Shown here: positions 21,365 through 31,079 of the stretch, piece by piece
Numbering within the stretch: position 1 is the first letter of the stretch
How the letters are laid out: each line of letters starts with the position of its first letter
Assembly: GCF_030463565.1 (NCBI RefSeq)
Contig: NC_134660.1
Location: forward strand, 441,501-505,500
Length of the DNA: 64,000 nt
Source: Pelecanus crispus
Taxonomy: Eukaryota > Chordata > Aves > Pelecaniformes > Pelecanidae
Direction of reading: 5' to 3'
The notes under the pieces: model-generated
Databases searched by the model: none
What the model saw: the letters and a program-made list of their open reading frames with translations, nothing else
What the model was told of the DNA's origin: nothing
Program-made: the position numbers and the translations under genes

Positions 21365-22059
21365 GCGGGGTGGCCACTGGCCGGGACTGGGGCGAGGGGG
21401 GGGGGGGGGGGGGGCAGTTTTTTTAAAGAATCACCTCTATTTATTCTTTTTTTTTTTTTAATTTGTAAATATTTGATAATTTTGCTGGAGGACGGGGCGG
21501 TCGCTGCCCTGCGTGTGTGGGGGAGCTGGGGGGGCTCCTGCCCGAGGGTTGCTGGCCACTGTGTGGCCAGGCCCCCTCCCCGCCGAGGTGCCCCCCCGGG
21601 TGTGTTTTTACTGATGAAACGAGAAATCTTTTACCTCGTCCCTGGGCTGTCTCAGCTGTTGTGTGCCAGCGGGGTCAGGCCCAGCCACTTTGGGGGGCTT
21701 GGAGGGGGAGCTGCTTCCAGGGGGGCCACTTTGGGGGGGCTGGGGGGAGCCGGCGCGCAGCGGGGTGTGGGCGACGCTGGGTGTTCCGCTCCCTTCGGCA
21801 GGGAAACTGAGGCAGGGGGGAGAGCAGGGGCCCAGGCTGGGATTTGCTGCCATCCCCGTCCCGTCCCCGGGGTCCTGCCCTGCCTGTGCGCTGCCTGCAC
21901 CCTGCCGCAACCCGGGCCGGGGGCTCGGCTCCTGGTTTATGGTGGGGGGGCGGCCTGGCACAGGGGGGGACATCGCGGTGGGACGTGGCGAGGGGCTGCC
22001 AGACCCCGGCTGTCCCCACGGCCATATCCTTGCTGTCCCCATCCTGCCGCAGGCGTGCC

Positions 22060-22220
22060 GTGTCCCCTGGCTGGGCAGGCAGGTGTTGTGTGTCCCCCCC
22101 GAGCCGGGCAGGGGGGTGTTGTGTGTCCCCCAATCCGGGCAGGCGGGTGTTGTGTGTCCCCCCGGCCAGGCAGGCGGGTTTTGTGTGTCCCCCCCAGCCG
22201 GGCAGGCGTGCCGTGTCCCC
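22060..22220 (+). repeat. Short about 30-bp minisatellite
   Basis: Five or six copies of GGGCAGGCGGGTGTTGTGTG plus TCCCCCC, intergenic. Confidence 0.8.
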
Positions 22221-23861
22221 CCTGGCTGGCGGTGGAAAAGCAAACAGGGGCTGATAAGGGCCTTCCTCCCGGGGGGGGCACGCGTGGCCCCTAATGTGCC
22301 TCCGGCGGAACCGGGGGCCATAAAGCGCGGGGAAGCGGCAGGGCCCTGTTTGCTCTCCCTGCGCCTTTTCCGCCCCACGCCCCCGGCTGGGGGGGGCCGC
22401 GGGGGCTCCTCGCCCTCCCGGGACCCCCCCGGGGCTGCCTGGGCTCCAGCGGGCGCCTTCAGCCCCGGGCCCTCCTCCTCCTCTTCCCTGCCCGTGGTGG
22501 AGGCGGGGGGCACACAAGGGGCACCCCCCGGGCCCCCCTTTTGCCTTGGCCCAGGGGGGGCTGCAGCCGGGCCCCCAGCTCCGTGCCGGGGGGGCTCCCC
22601 CACGGGCAGAGCCATCCTGTGACCTTTGGAAAATTGCTGTTTGCTGTCACTCGGGGGAAATGGTGCAGAAAACCCTCGCCTCCCTTCTCCCCCCTCACGA
22701 CAGCGGGGGCTGCTCCGTGCCGGGGGGGCTGGGGGCCGCCCCATCCCCATCCTCGCCCCCGGCCTGGGGACGTCGGTGCCGAGCGGCGACACTGCTGCTG
22801 TTTGCTGGGCTTCGGTCCCCGGCCGCCGCGGCGGAGCCGTGGGTCGGTGTCCACGAACCCCACGATGGGGCAGACCCCCCCGGGGCACTCCAGGCAGGGG
22901 GCTCGGCCCCCACCGCGGCGCTGGATTCAGCCTCGGTGTCCCCAGGGGCACGTGGCAGGGCGCTGCGGGGGGCGTCCGCGGCCCCCATGCACCTAGTGAG
23001 CCCTTCGACCAGGCCTTCGCCTGCAGGGACGTGAAAAGTGCTGGGCTGGGGGGGCCGCACCCACCCCCCGGCCCCGCGGGGGGCTCGGCCCCCTCCCAGG
23101 CTGGCGTGGAGCCAGGCACCGCGTGGCCGGGGCACCAGGGACCCCCCCCGGCTGCATCCCCGCGCACCGGTGTGGCACCGCGGCCACGCCATGGGGACGT
23201 GTTCCCCTGGGGCTCGGGGATGGCCGCGGGGCTGGGACCCCCGCGCTGGCGCTGCCGTGAGCCGGGGTGACGGCCAGGTCGGGAGTGGGGAGCGCGTCCC
23301 CTCCGGCCGGGCCGGTGGCCGGTGGCACCCTGCGGGGTCCGAGCCGTGTCTCCTCTGGCCGGGCCGGTGGCCGGTGGCACCCCGCAGGGTCCCAGCTGTG
23401 TCCCCTCCATCCCCTGGCTGCGGCTGCGGCTGCCTCCAGGTGGGAGCATCCCGGGGCTTTTGGGGACCCCCTTCTGCCACCTCTCCCAGCACCTACCCGG
23501 TGGCTTTGGTGGCCCCTTCCCGGTGGGGACCCGGAGCCCCCGCTCACAGCACGTCCCCACCGGCGCCTCTGTGCCTCAGTTTCCCCCCAGAGCGCCGGGC
23601 CGGGCGATTGCTCCTTAATGCCAAATCCATAACGAATTAGTGTCCCCCCCAGCGCAGGGCTCACGGCGGTGGAGCGGAAAGGGCAGCTCATCCGTCCTGG
23701 AGGGCTGCGACAGCGGGCGGGGGCGGCGGCGGGGGCTGCGGTGGCGGTGGCGGGGGCTGTGGTGGCGGGGGCTGTGGCGGTGGCTCCGTGCCCTGCCCTG
23801 GCGTCTGGGAAAACTGAGGCAGCTGCGGGCCGTGTCCCTGCTGTGTCCCGTGTGCTGCGCC

Positions 23862-24800
23862 TGTGCCATGGCTGTGCCATGTTTGTGTCCCTGTGTGCCG
23901 CTGCCATGTCCCGAGGCTGTCTTGGGGCCTCGCGTGTGTGCCATGGCTGCCTGTCACATCCATGTCTGTGTGCCATGTCCGTGTGCTGTGGCTGCGTGTC
24001 ACATCTGTGTCCATGTGCCGTTGCCATGTGCCATGGCTGTGTCTGTGTCCCGTGGCTGCATGCTGCGTCCCTGTGCCATGCCCGTGTGCCATGCCTGTGT
24101 GCCATGGCTGCATGTCACATCTGTGTCCGTGTGCTATGTCTGTGTGCTGTGGCTGCATGTCACATCCATGTCCATGTGCCACAGCTGTGTGTTGTGTCTG
24201 TGTCCTGTGGCTGCATGCCATGTCCCTGTGCCGTGCCCGTGTGCCATGCCTGTGTGCCATGGCTGCATGTCACATCCGTGTCCGTGTGCCGTGCCTGTGT
24301 GCCATGGCTGCATGTCACATCCGTGTCCGTGTGCCGTGCCTGTGTGCCATGGCTGCATGTCACATCCGTGTCCGTGTGCCGTGCCTGTGTGCCATGGCTG
24401 CATGTCACATCCGTGTCCGTGTGCCGTGCCTGTGTGCCATGGCTGCATGTCACATCCGTGTCAGTGTGCCGTGCCTGTGTGCCATGGCTGCATGTCACAT
24501 CCGTGTCCGTGTGCCGTGCCTGTGTGCCATGGCTGCATGTCACATCCGTGTCAGTGTGCCGTGCCTGTGTGCCATGGCTGCATGTCACATCCGTGTCCGT
24601 GTGCCGTGCCTGTGTGCCATGGCTGCATGTCACATCCGTGTCAGTGTGCCGTGCCTGTGTGCCATGGCTGCATGTCACATCCGTGTCAGTGTGCCGTGCC
24701 TGTGTGCCATGGCTGCATGTCACATCCATGTCCGTGTGCTGTGCACGTGTGGCATCGCCGTGTACCACATACCGTGTCCGTGTCCCATGTCCGTGGGCCG
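23862..24800 (+). repeat. 45-bp minisatellite upstream of PYY
   Basis: Regular core (about 24246-24750) of 11 copies of a 45-bp unit: GCCATGGCTGCATGTCACAT, CCGTGTCCGTGTGCCGTGCC, TGTGT. Neighbouring copies often alternate between TCCGTG and TCAGTG, a hint of a 90-bp higher-order unit. Degenerate copies reach back to 23862. As 45 is a multiple of three the frames stay open (His/Cys-rich repeats in several frames); none is a gene. Confidence 0.93.
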
Positions 24801-24983
24801 TGTCCAGCGTCCCGCCCGTGCCCCGTGCAGCCCCCCTGCTCCCTCGCCGGGGGCCTCTGCCAGGGGACGGTGCCAAGGTGCTGGCACGTGTCCCCCCGGG
24901 GCGGGTGGCGGGGGGGCTGCCGGGGTCCTGCCGTGCCCGTGGGTCGGTCACGCGTGAGGGAGGAGCCAGCAGCCCCCCCGGAG

Positions 24984-25074
24984 GCTATAAAATCCCGGGC
25001 GGGTGGAGGAGCTGCTGTGTCCCCGGCACTGTCACCCCGCTGCCAGGCCCTGCCTGTCACCTCCTGCCTCCACC
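24984..25074 (+). promoter_or_regulatory. PYY: PYY TATA promoter and 5' noncoding exon
   Basis: CTATAAAA at 24984-24991 places transcription start near 25015. A noncoding first exon then runs to 25074, where a consensus donor (CACC|GTGAGT) follows; the next exon starts exactly at the ATG (25807). A TATA promoter fits a cell-type-restricted hormone gene. Confidence 0.75.
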
Positions 25075-25089
25075 GTGAGTGCAGGGACA

Positions 25090-25640
25090 GCGCGGGGACG
25101 GGACTGGGGCCCTGGGGGGTCCCGTGGGGGTCCCGTGGGGGGAAGGCATCCCCTGGGGAGGGAGGTGATCCCTTGGGGACATGGGGGGTCCCTTGGGGAC
25201 AGGGGTCTCTGGGGGTCCTTTGGGGTGGGGGATCTCCCTTGGGGGGTCCCTGGGGGGGGGGATGTCCCCTTTGGGAGATGGGGGGGGGGGGGTCTCTGGG
25301 GTCCCCGGGAGGGATGTGTCCCCTTGGGGACTTGCGGGGGGTGTCCCTGGAGATGGCCCTTTGGGGAGAGGGGAGGAGGCTCCTGGGGGTCCCGGGGAGG
25401 GAGGTGGCTCCTTGCGGATGTTGGGGGGGGTCTCTGGGTCCCTGGGAAGGAGATGGCCCCTTGGGGACATTGTGGGGGGGTCTCTGGAGATCCCTGGGGG
25501 GAGACGTCCCTTTGGGGAGGCGGGGTGGTCTCTGGAAGGGAGGTGCCCTGTGGGGATATGGGGGTTCCCTGGGGGGACCTTGGGGGGAGATGGGGTCCCG
25601 GGCAGGGGAGGGCCACATCCCCCTGGGGAGCGGGGGGGCC
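25090..25640 (+). repeat. Degenerate G-rich minisatellite in PYY intron 1
   Basis: Loose tandem units of GGGGTCCCTTGGGGACATGG-like sequence with irregular spacing. Confidence 0.7.
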
Positions 25641-25806
25641 CCGGGGGCGCGGCGGGGTCTGGGGGGCGAGACGTCTCTGCGGGCCCGGGGGGGGACGGGG
25701 GCTTTGGGGGGTGCAGAGCTGCTTTGGGACGAGATGGGGGTACCTGGGGGTGGCGGGGGGGATGCACAGGCAGCTGAGGCCGCCCCGCGGCCCCGTCCCC
25801 GCGCAG

Positions 25807-26443
25807 ATGGCGACGTCCCCGAGGCTGCGGCGCGCGCTGGCGGCCGTGGCCCTCTGCGCCCTGCTGTGCCTGGGCACGCTGGCGGCCGCCTACCCCCCCA
25901 AACCCGAGAGCCCCGGGGACGACGCCTCCCCCGAGGAGATGGCCAAGTACTTCTCGGCCCTTCGCCACTACATCAACCTGGTGACGCGGCAGAGGTGAGC
26001 GCGGCGGGCGCGCGGCGGCCCTCGTGCGAGGCCCTCGGCGTGCTCTTGCCTGCGCCTTTGCATGCCTGGGGGGCTCTGTTGCACGCACCTGCCGGTTCCC
26101 GTTTGCACGCTTGTGCACGCCCCTGCGCACGCCCCTGCGGTCCCGTTTGCACGCCCACACCCATGGGTGCCGTTTGCACGCCCGCACCCACGTGCTCCGT
26201 GTCCCGCAGGTACGGCAAACGCGCCAGCCCCGAGGCCGTGGTGTCGGAGCTGCTGCTCGGGGCCAGCAGCGACAGGTCGTGGTGAGTGTCCTCGTCCCTG
26301 TCGCCATCGCCCTGCGGACGGGGCAAGGGCTGCTCCCTCTCCTGCACCCTGGGGTGGGGGTCCCAGGGGGTGCTGGGGGTCCCGTCCCCCCTTTTCTCAT
26401 GCCAGCTCTTCCCTGCAGGTACGACGGTGACTCTGCGTGGTGA
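25807..26443 (+). CDS. PYY: Peptide YY precursor
   Basis: Secreted gut/pancreatic hormone of the NPY family acting on Y receptors. Coding exons 25807-25994, 26210-26281 and 26419-26443 join into 94 residues. Residues 1-27 form a signal peptide ([18 protein letters not shown]). The mature peptide is 28-64, [20 protein letters not shown] then [20 protein letters not shown] at 65-67 gives cleavage and C-terminal amidation of Tyr64. The extra N-terminal Ala makes it 37 residues, as in chicken PYY; from memory it differs from chicken at about three internal sites. The C-peptide ends WYDGDSAW. The junction splitting the Arg codon just before the amidation signal is the family pattern. A 5' noncoding exon lies at about 25015-25074. 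Confidence 0.96.
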
Positions 26444-26688
26444 CCGGCTCCCCCAGCCCCCCAATCCCCCGCATCCCCCCCGTCTCCCTGTGTCTCCCCG
26501 AGGGACCCGGGGCTCTGCCGCAGGGTGGGCCCCAGCACCCGGGGCCAGCGCAGGCCCCCCCCCGCCGGGAGGGCCGGGGACCCCCAGAGCCCGGCCTGGG
26601 GGTGTCCCGCCGGGGGGGGCCCTGACCCCATCCCCTCCCCACCGCTGTCGGGGGTCCCGCACGGTCCCTGCACGCCCCCGCCAGTGGC

Positions 26689-26694
26689 AATAAA
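26689..26694 (+). terminator. PYY: Poly(A) signal of PYY
   Basis: AATAAA about 245 bp after the PYY stop, followed by a change to G-rich tandem repeats. Confidence 0.8.
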
Positions 26695-26734
26695 GAGCAC
26701 GATCGTGGGCACCCATCTGGGCTGTGTGTGCCAG

Positions 26735-27400
26735 GGATGGGGGGACGGAGGGAGGGGTGTGGGGGAGACAGAGGGGTGCAGGGGGGATGGAGGGGTGTGG
26801 GGGGCACGGAGGGAGGGGTGCAGGGGGGGATGGAGGGGTGCAGGGGGCACGGAGGGAGGGGTGCAGGGGGGATGGAGGGGAGGATGCAGAGGGGAGAGGC
26901 TGGGGAAGGGAGCAAGGGGCAGAGGACCTGCTGGGGTGCAAGGGTGGAGGGATGGGGGGGGTCGGTGGAAGGGGGTGGGGAGGGAGGGATGGGAGTGGGG
27001 TGCACTGGGGGGCTGGGGCACACTGGGGTTGGATACTGGGGTGCACTGGGTGCAGGGGTGCGCTGGGGGTGGTGGGGGGTGCTGGCAGTGGGTGCTGGGG
27101 TGCACTGGGTGTGGGGGGATACGCTGTCGGGTGTTGGGGTGCACAGGGTGGGGGGCTGCAATGATGCTGGGAGTCACGGGGTGCAGGGGTACATTAGCGG
27201 TGGGTGCTGGGGTGCACCGGGTATGGGGGGTGGCGGGATGTGCGGGTCACTGGGGTACACTGGGTGCTGGGGTGCACCGGGTGGGGGGGTGCGGGGAGCA
27301 CTGTTGGTGAGTTCTGGGGTGCACTGGGTGCCGTGGCTATCGGGGTGCACTGGCAGCGGGTGCTGGGGTGCACTGGGTGCGGGGTGCGCTGGCAGCGGGT
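26735..27400 (+). repeat. G-rich minisatellite downstream of PYY
   Basis: First part (to about 26900): units of GGAGGGGTGCAGGGGGGATG. Second part: GGTGCTGGGGTGCACTGGGT units of irregular length. Intergenic; no gene. Confidence 0.8.
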
Positions 27401-27799
27401 GCCGACATCGCCGCGGGGTCCCTGCAGGGACTGCGGCCGTCGGGGGCTGTGTCAGGGCTGGGGCCCCCACCCCTGTGACCCCCACCCCTGTGACCCCCAG
27501 CCCGGGCCGTGGTGGGAGCAGGGGGACAGCCATGTCCTCGGGCACGGCCACCGCGGGGCTGGCTGCTGCCCCCCACTGCAGCCACTGCTCCTGTCCCCCC
27601 GTCCCTCTGTCCTGCCATCCCACCCCTCGCCTCGATGGCAGACCCTTCACCTGCCCCACACCCCCACCTCCCGTCCATCTGTCTGCTCGTCCAGTGTCGC
27701 TCTGTCCCCCTCCCCATCCCTCGTTCCGTCCCTCGCTGTCCCTCTGTCCTGCTGCCCACTCCTCCCGCCAGCCTCCAGCCTCCACCCTTGCACCCCACC

Positions 27800-28055
27800 G
27801 GCTTCCCCCAGCTGTCCCTCTGTCCCCATGGCTGTCCCTCTGTCCCCATGGCCGTCCCTCCATCCCCACAGCCGTCCCTCCATCCCCTCTGTCCCCACGG
27901 CTGTCCCGCTGTCCCCACAGCCGTCCCGCTGTCCCCACGGCCGTCCCTCTGTCCCGACAGCCGTCCCTCCGTCCCCATGGCTGTCCCTCTGTCCCCATGG
28001 CTGTCCCTCCGTCCCCACAGCCATCCCTCTGTCCCCACAGCCATCCCTCCGTCCC
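27800..28055 (+). repeat. About 20-bp C-rich minisatellite between PYY and PPY
   Basis: About 12 copies of GTCCCTCTGTCCCCATGGCT / GTCCCTCCGTCCCCACAGCC. Confidence 0.85.
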
Positions 28056-28277
28056 TCGGTCCATCTGTGGGGACCAGATGTGCTGGGGACAGACACTGGT
28101 CACCTGGGTCCGTGTCCTGGGCCCCGCCGGGAGCCCCCCCAGCCCGGGGTCAAACATTAACCAGGGCTGTGCGAGGGGCCAGGTGTCCCTGCCACCCCCC
28201 GATGGCCCCTGTCCCCCCCGGCCACATGGCCACCGGTGCTGCGTGGCAGGGTGACATCAGCGGGGGGGACAGGGGGG

Positions 28278-28403
28278 ATATAAGGGCCAGCACCGCGGTG
28301 GCAGCGGTGTCACCGAGGAACCGGGGAGTTGGCAGCAGCGTCCCCCCATCTCGCTGTGACCCCTCGTCTCGCCGTGTCCCTGTGCCGCCGCTCGTGGAAG
28401 CAG
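28278..28403 (+). promoter_or_regulatory. PPY: PPY TATA promoter and 5' noncoding exon
   Basis: GATATAAG at 28278-28285, then a noncoding exon of about 100 bp ending at 28403 with a strong donor (GCAG|GTGAGT). The coding exon starts at 29070. The layout copies the PYY gene, as expected of tandem duplicates. Confidence 0.7.
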
Positions 28404-28499
28404 GTGAGTGGGGCCGGGGCCTTGCCCCTGCGGGGGGACGGGGCTGGGGGGGGTGGCAGCACCCGTGCTGGAGGACGAGGGTCTGAGGGGTGTGCAAGG

Positions 28500-29035
28500 G
28501 TGTGCAGAGGGCTGGCGAGCGTGGTGCGTGGCAAATGGGGTGTGCACATGTGCATGTGGCTGTGAATGGGGTGTGCACGCATGTGTGCAAGGCTGAGTGT
28601 GTGCATCTGCGTGTGGAGGTGTGAAACGGGGCGTGCATGCACGTGTGGGTGTGCTTGGGGGTGAACTGGGTGCGTGTGTGCGCTGGGAGCGGGGAGAGCG
28701 TGCGTGTGTGCGTGCAGGTGCGCAGACAGATGCGCATACACCGATGTGATGGCTGTAGGAGTGGAGGTTTTGTGCACACGCGTGTGCACACTTGGAGCAG
28801 AGATGGGTGCGTGTGAGCGTGCAAGGTGTGTGTGCATGGCTGTGTGTGTGTGCGCACGGCCTCAGGAGCAGAGGTTTGCTGCGCATGTCTGGGTGCGTGC
28901 AGAGCGGTGCATACTGTAAGGGGGGGGTGTGTGTGCTCATGCAGGGTGGTGTGCACGTGCGTGTGTGTTTGCCTGTGCGTGTGCGTGCAGCCGGGTGGCA
29001 TGCGTGCATGCATGCGTGCGTGCAGCGCGGTGCCC
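28500..29035 (+). repeat. TG/CG-rich alternating tract in PPY intron 1
   Basis: Imperfect GTGTGCATGCGTGTG-type sequence with many CACGCGTGTG cores, an alternating purine-pyrimidine pattern. Confidence 0.7.
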
Positions 29036-29071
29036 TCAGCAGAGCCTGAGGCCGCGGTGTGCAGCGCAGCC

Positions 29072-30053
29072 ATGGCTCCCCGCTGGCCCTCCCTGCTGCT
29101 CCTCGCCTGCGCCCTGGCGCTGCTGGCCGGGCGCCCCAGCACCGCCGGCCCCGCGCAGCCCACCTACCCCGGCGACGACGCGCCTGTCGAGGACCTCGTC
29201 CGCTTCTACAACGACCTCCAGCAGTACCTCAACGTGGTCACGCGGCACCGGTGAGCGGTGGGGCGGTGGCGGGGGCACGGCGGTGGGACCCCTGCGACGT
29301 GCTGCCTGATTGCGACGTGCTGCCTGATTGCGACACGCTCCCCATTGCGATGCGCTCCCCGTTGCGACGCGCTCCCCATTGCGACGCGCTCCCCGTTGCA
29401 ATGCGCTCCCCATTGCGACGCGCTCCCTGTTGCGACATGCTCCCCATTGCCTTGTACTCCCTGTAGCAACACACAGCCCCATGCAGTGTGTTCCCTGTTG
29501 CAGTGTACTCCCCGTTGCAACATATTCCCCATAGCAATGCACTGCCCCATTGCAACGTGCTCCCTGTTGCAATCCGTTTGCCTGCTGCAACCAGGTCTTT
29601 CTTGCAATGCACTCCCCGTTGCAGCGTGATCCCTCGTTGCAACACATTGCCTGTTGCAACATGCTCTCCTGCTGCGACCAGCCCCGTCCTGCAACAAGCT
29701 CCCCTGTTGCACCACGCTGCCTCGTTGCAACCTGCTCAACTGCTGCAACCGGCTCCCTGCTGCAATGCAATTCTCGCTGCGGCGCGCTCCCTGCTGCAAC
29801 CTGCTGCCATGGCCATGCGCTCCCGATTGCAGCGTGTTCCCCGTTGCAACGCGCTGCTCCCTTGCAACCTGCTCCCTCACTGCACCCTTTGCTCGCTGCA
29901 GCCAGCTCCCCCGTTGCAACACGCTCCCTGTCGCTGCATGCTCCCCGTCGCATGGCGCTGCCCCCCAGTAATGTGCTTCCCCCCCGCAGGTATGGCAAGC
30001 GGTCGGGCGGCCGGGCGCTGTGTGAGGAGCCCCTCGGCGCCGCGGGGTGCTGA
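29072..30053 (+). CDS. PPY: Pancreatic polypeptide precursor
   Basis: Islet hormone of the NPY family. Coding exons 29072-29250 and 29990-30053 give 80 residues. Signal peptide about 1-25 (SLLLLACALALLAGRPSTA). Mature 36-residue peptide 26-61: GPAQPTYPGDDAPVEDLVRF then YNDLQQYLNVVTRHRY. GKR at 62-64 gives the amidated Tyr61. The short C-peptide ends AAGC. This is the avian form, differing from my recollection of chicken PP at about four conservative sites. The junction splits the Arg codon at the same place as in PYY. A last, noncoding exon seems to start after the acceptor near 30259 and to run to AATAAA at 30467. Confidence 0.96.
29280..29965 (+). repeat. About 18-bp minisatellite in PPY intron 2
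   Basis: Roughly 38 copies of GTTGCAACGCGCTCCCC with variants (GTTGCGAC, CTGCAACC), filling the intron. Each unit contains or nearly contains the palindrome GTTGCAAC. Confidence 0.88.
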
Positions 30054-30289
30054 GCCCCCAGGTGAGGGGGTGGCAGCAGGGGTCTGCGCAGCAACCGGGC
30101 TGGGGGGTGGGGGAATCCCCAGCACCAGCCGTGCCTCGGTTTCCCCAACAGGCATCGTCCTGGGTGGAGGTGGGGGAGTCCCGGGGTGGGGGACACGGGG
30201 CTGGGGGGCTCGGGGGGGGACTGCGGGGTGCCGGGGTTCTGAGCCCCTCTTGTTGCAGGGACATCGCTGGGGCTGAGCGGGTGAAGAGA

Positions 30290-30445
30290 AGCTGGGGGCC
30301 TGCTGCACCCACAGCTTCCACAGCACCCGCAGCACCCGCAGCACCCGTAGCACCCGTAGCACCCACAGCACCTGCAGCTTCCACAGCACCCGCAGCTTCC
30401 ACAGCACCTGCAGTACCTGCAGCACCTGCAGCACCCATCACCCCG
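30290..30445 (+). repeat. Short CAG-rich repeat in the PPY 3'UTR
   Basis: Tandem CAGCACCCGCAGCTTCCACA-like 9/18-bp units inside the last PPY exon. Confidence 0.8.
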
Positions 30446-30466
30446 GGGCCAGGCTGGCCCCCCAAC

Positions 30467-30472
30467 AATAAA
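30467..30472 (+). terminator. PPY: Poly(A) signal of PPY
   Basis: AATAAA following the CAG-rich 3'UTR repeat; the next sequence is an unrelated G-rich array. Confidence 0.75.
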
Positions 30473-30529
30473 CCCCCTTGCAGCCACCTCCTGCCTCTGC
30501 CTGCTCAGGGGGACGGGGGCGTTTGGGGG

Positions 30530-30950
30530 GTGCTCGTACTGGGGACACTGGGGACACTGGGTCTGGGGACGCTGGGGACACTGGGTCTGGGGACGCTGGG
30601 TCTGGCCGTGCTGGGGGCCCTGGGGACACGGGGGTGGCTGTGCTGGGGACACTGCTGTTGGTTGTGCTGGGCACCGTGGAGGCACTGGTGGTGGAGACAC
30701 TGGGAATACAGGTGCTGAGGGCACTGGGGACGCTGGGGCTGGCTGCGCTGGGGACACTGGGAATACTGGTGCTGAGGGCACTGGAGACACTGGGGCTGGC
30801 TGCGCTGGGGACACTGGGAATACAGGTGCTGAGGGCACTGGGGACGCTGGGGCTGGCTGCGCTGGGGACACTGGGAATACTGGTGCTGAGGGCACTGGGG
30901 ACGCTGGGGCTGGCTGGTGCTGAGGCTCTGGGGACGCTGGTGCTGGGACA
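30530..30950 (+). repeat. About 60-bp minisatellite between PPY and MPP2
   Basis: Four to five copies of a unit containing GGGGACACTGGGAATACAGG, TGCTGAGGGCACTGGGGACG and CTGGGGCTGGCTGCG, preceded by shorter GGGGACACTGGGTCTG units. Open frames here are by-products. Confidence 0.88.
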
Positions 30951-31079
30951 CAGCGTGGGTGCCCCACTGTGGGGGGGTCAGTGCCAGCACTGGGAGTTTC
31001 CCCCCCCCCCGTGGGGCACAATGTGGGGCTGGGGGGGGACATGGGGGCCTCGTGTGTCCCTGCACACCTGTGGTGCACT

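Larger units (their letters stand above)
21365..24980. other. TMEM101-PYY intergenic region (expected NAGS position)
   Basis: Begins with the TMEM101 3'UTR, including an unbroken G run near 21398-21415 and an AT-rich pocket to 21485. It then carries GC-rich sequence, a short 30-bp array at 22060-22220 and the 45-bp array at 23862-24800. In human the urea-cycle cofactor gene NAGS lies here on the strand opposite TMEM101. I see no exon on either strand resembling its kinase-like or acetyltransferase domains. Confidence 0.5.

Noticed and set aside
21608-23560. Minus-strand open frame of 650 codons at the expected NAGS place
   Set aside because: Pro/Gly-rich, no acetyltransferase or kinase-fold motifs, no splice structure; not NAGS.
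24246-24750. Possible CRISPR-like array because of regular repeats
   Set aside because: There are no unique spacers; the repeat is contiguous, and the context is vertebrate.
23640-26285. Plus-strand open frame of 881 codons that ends inside PYY exon 3
   Set aside because: It reads through the 45-bp array and G-rich intron and enters the PYY exon in frame only by chance; the PYY gene has its own promoter and splice sites.
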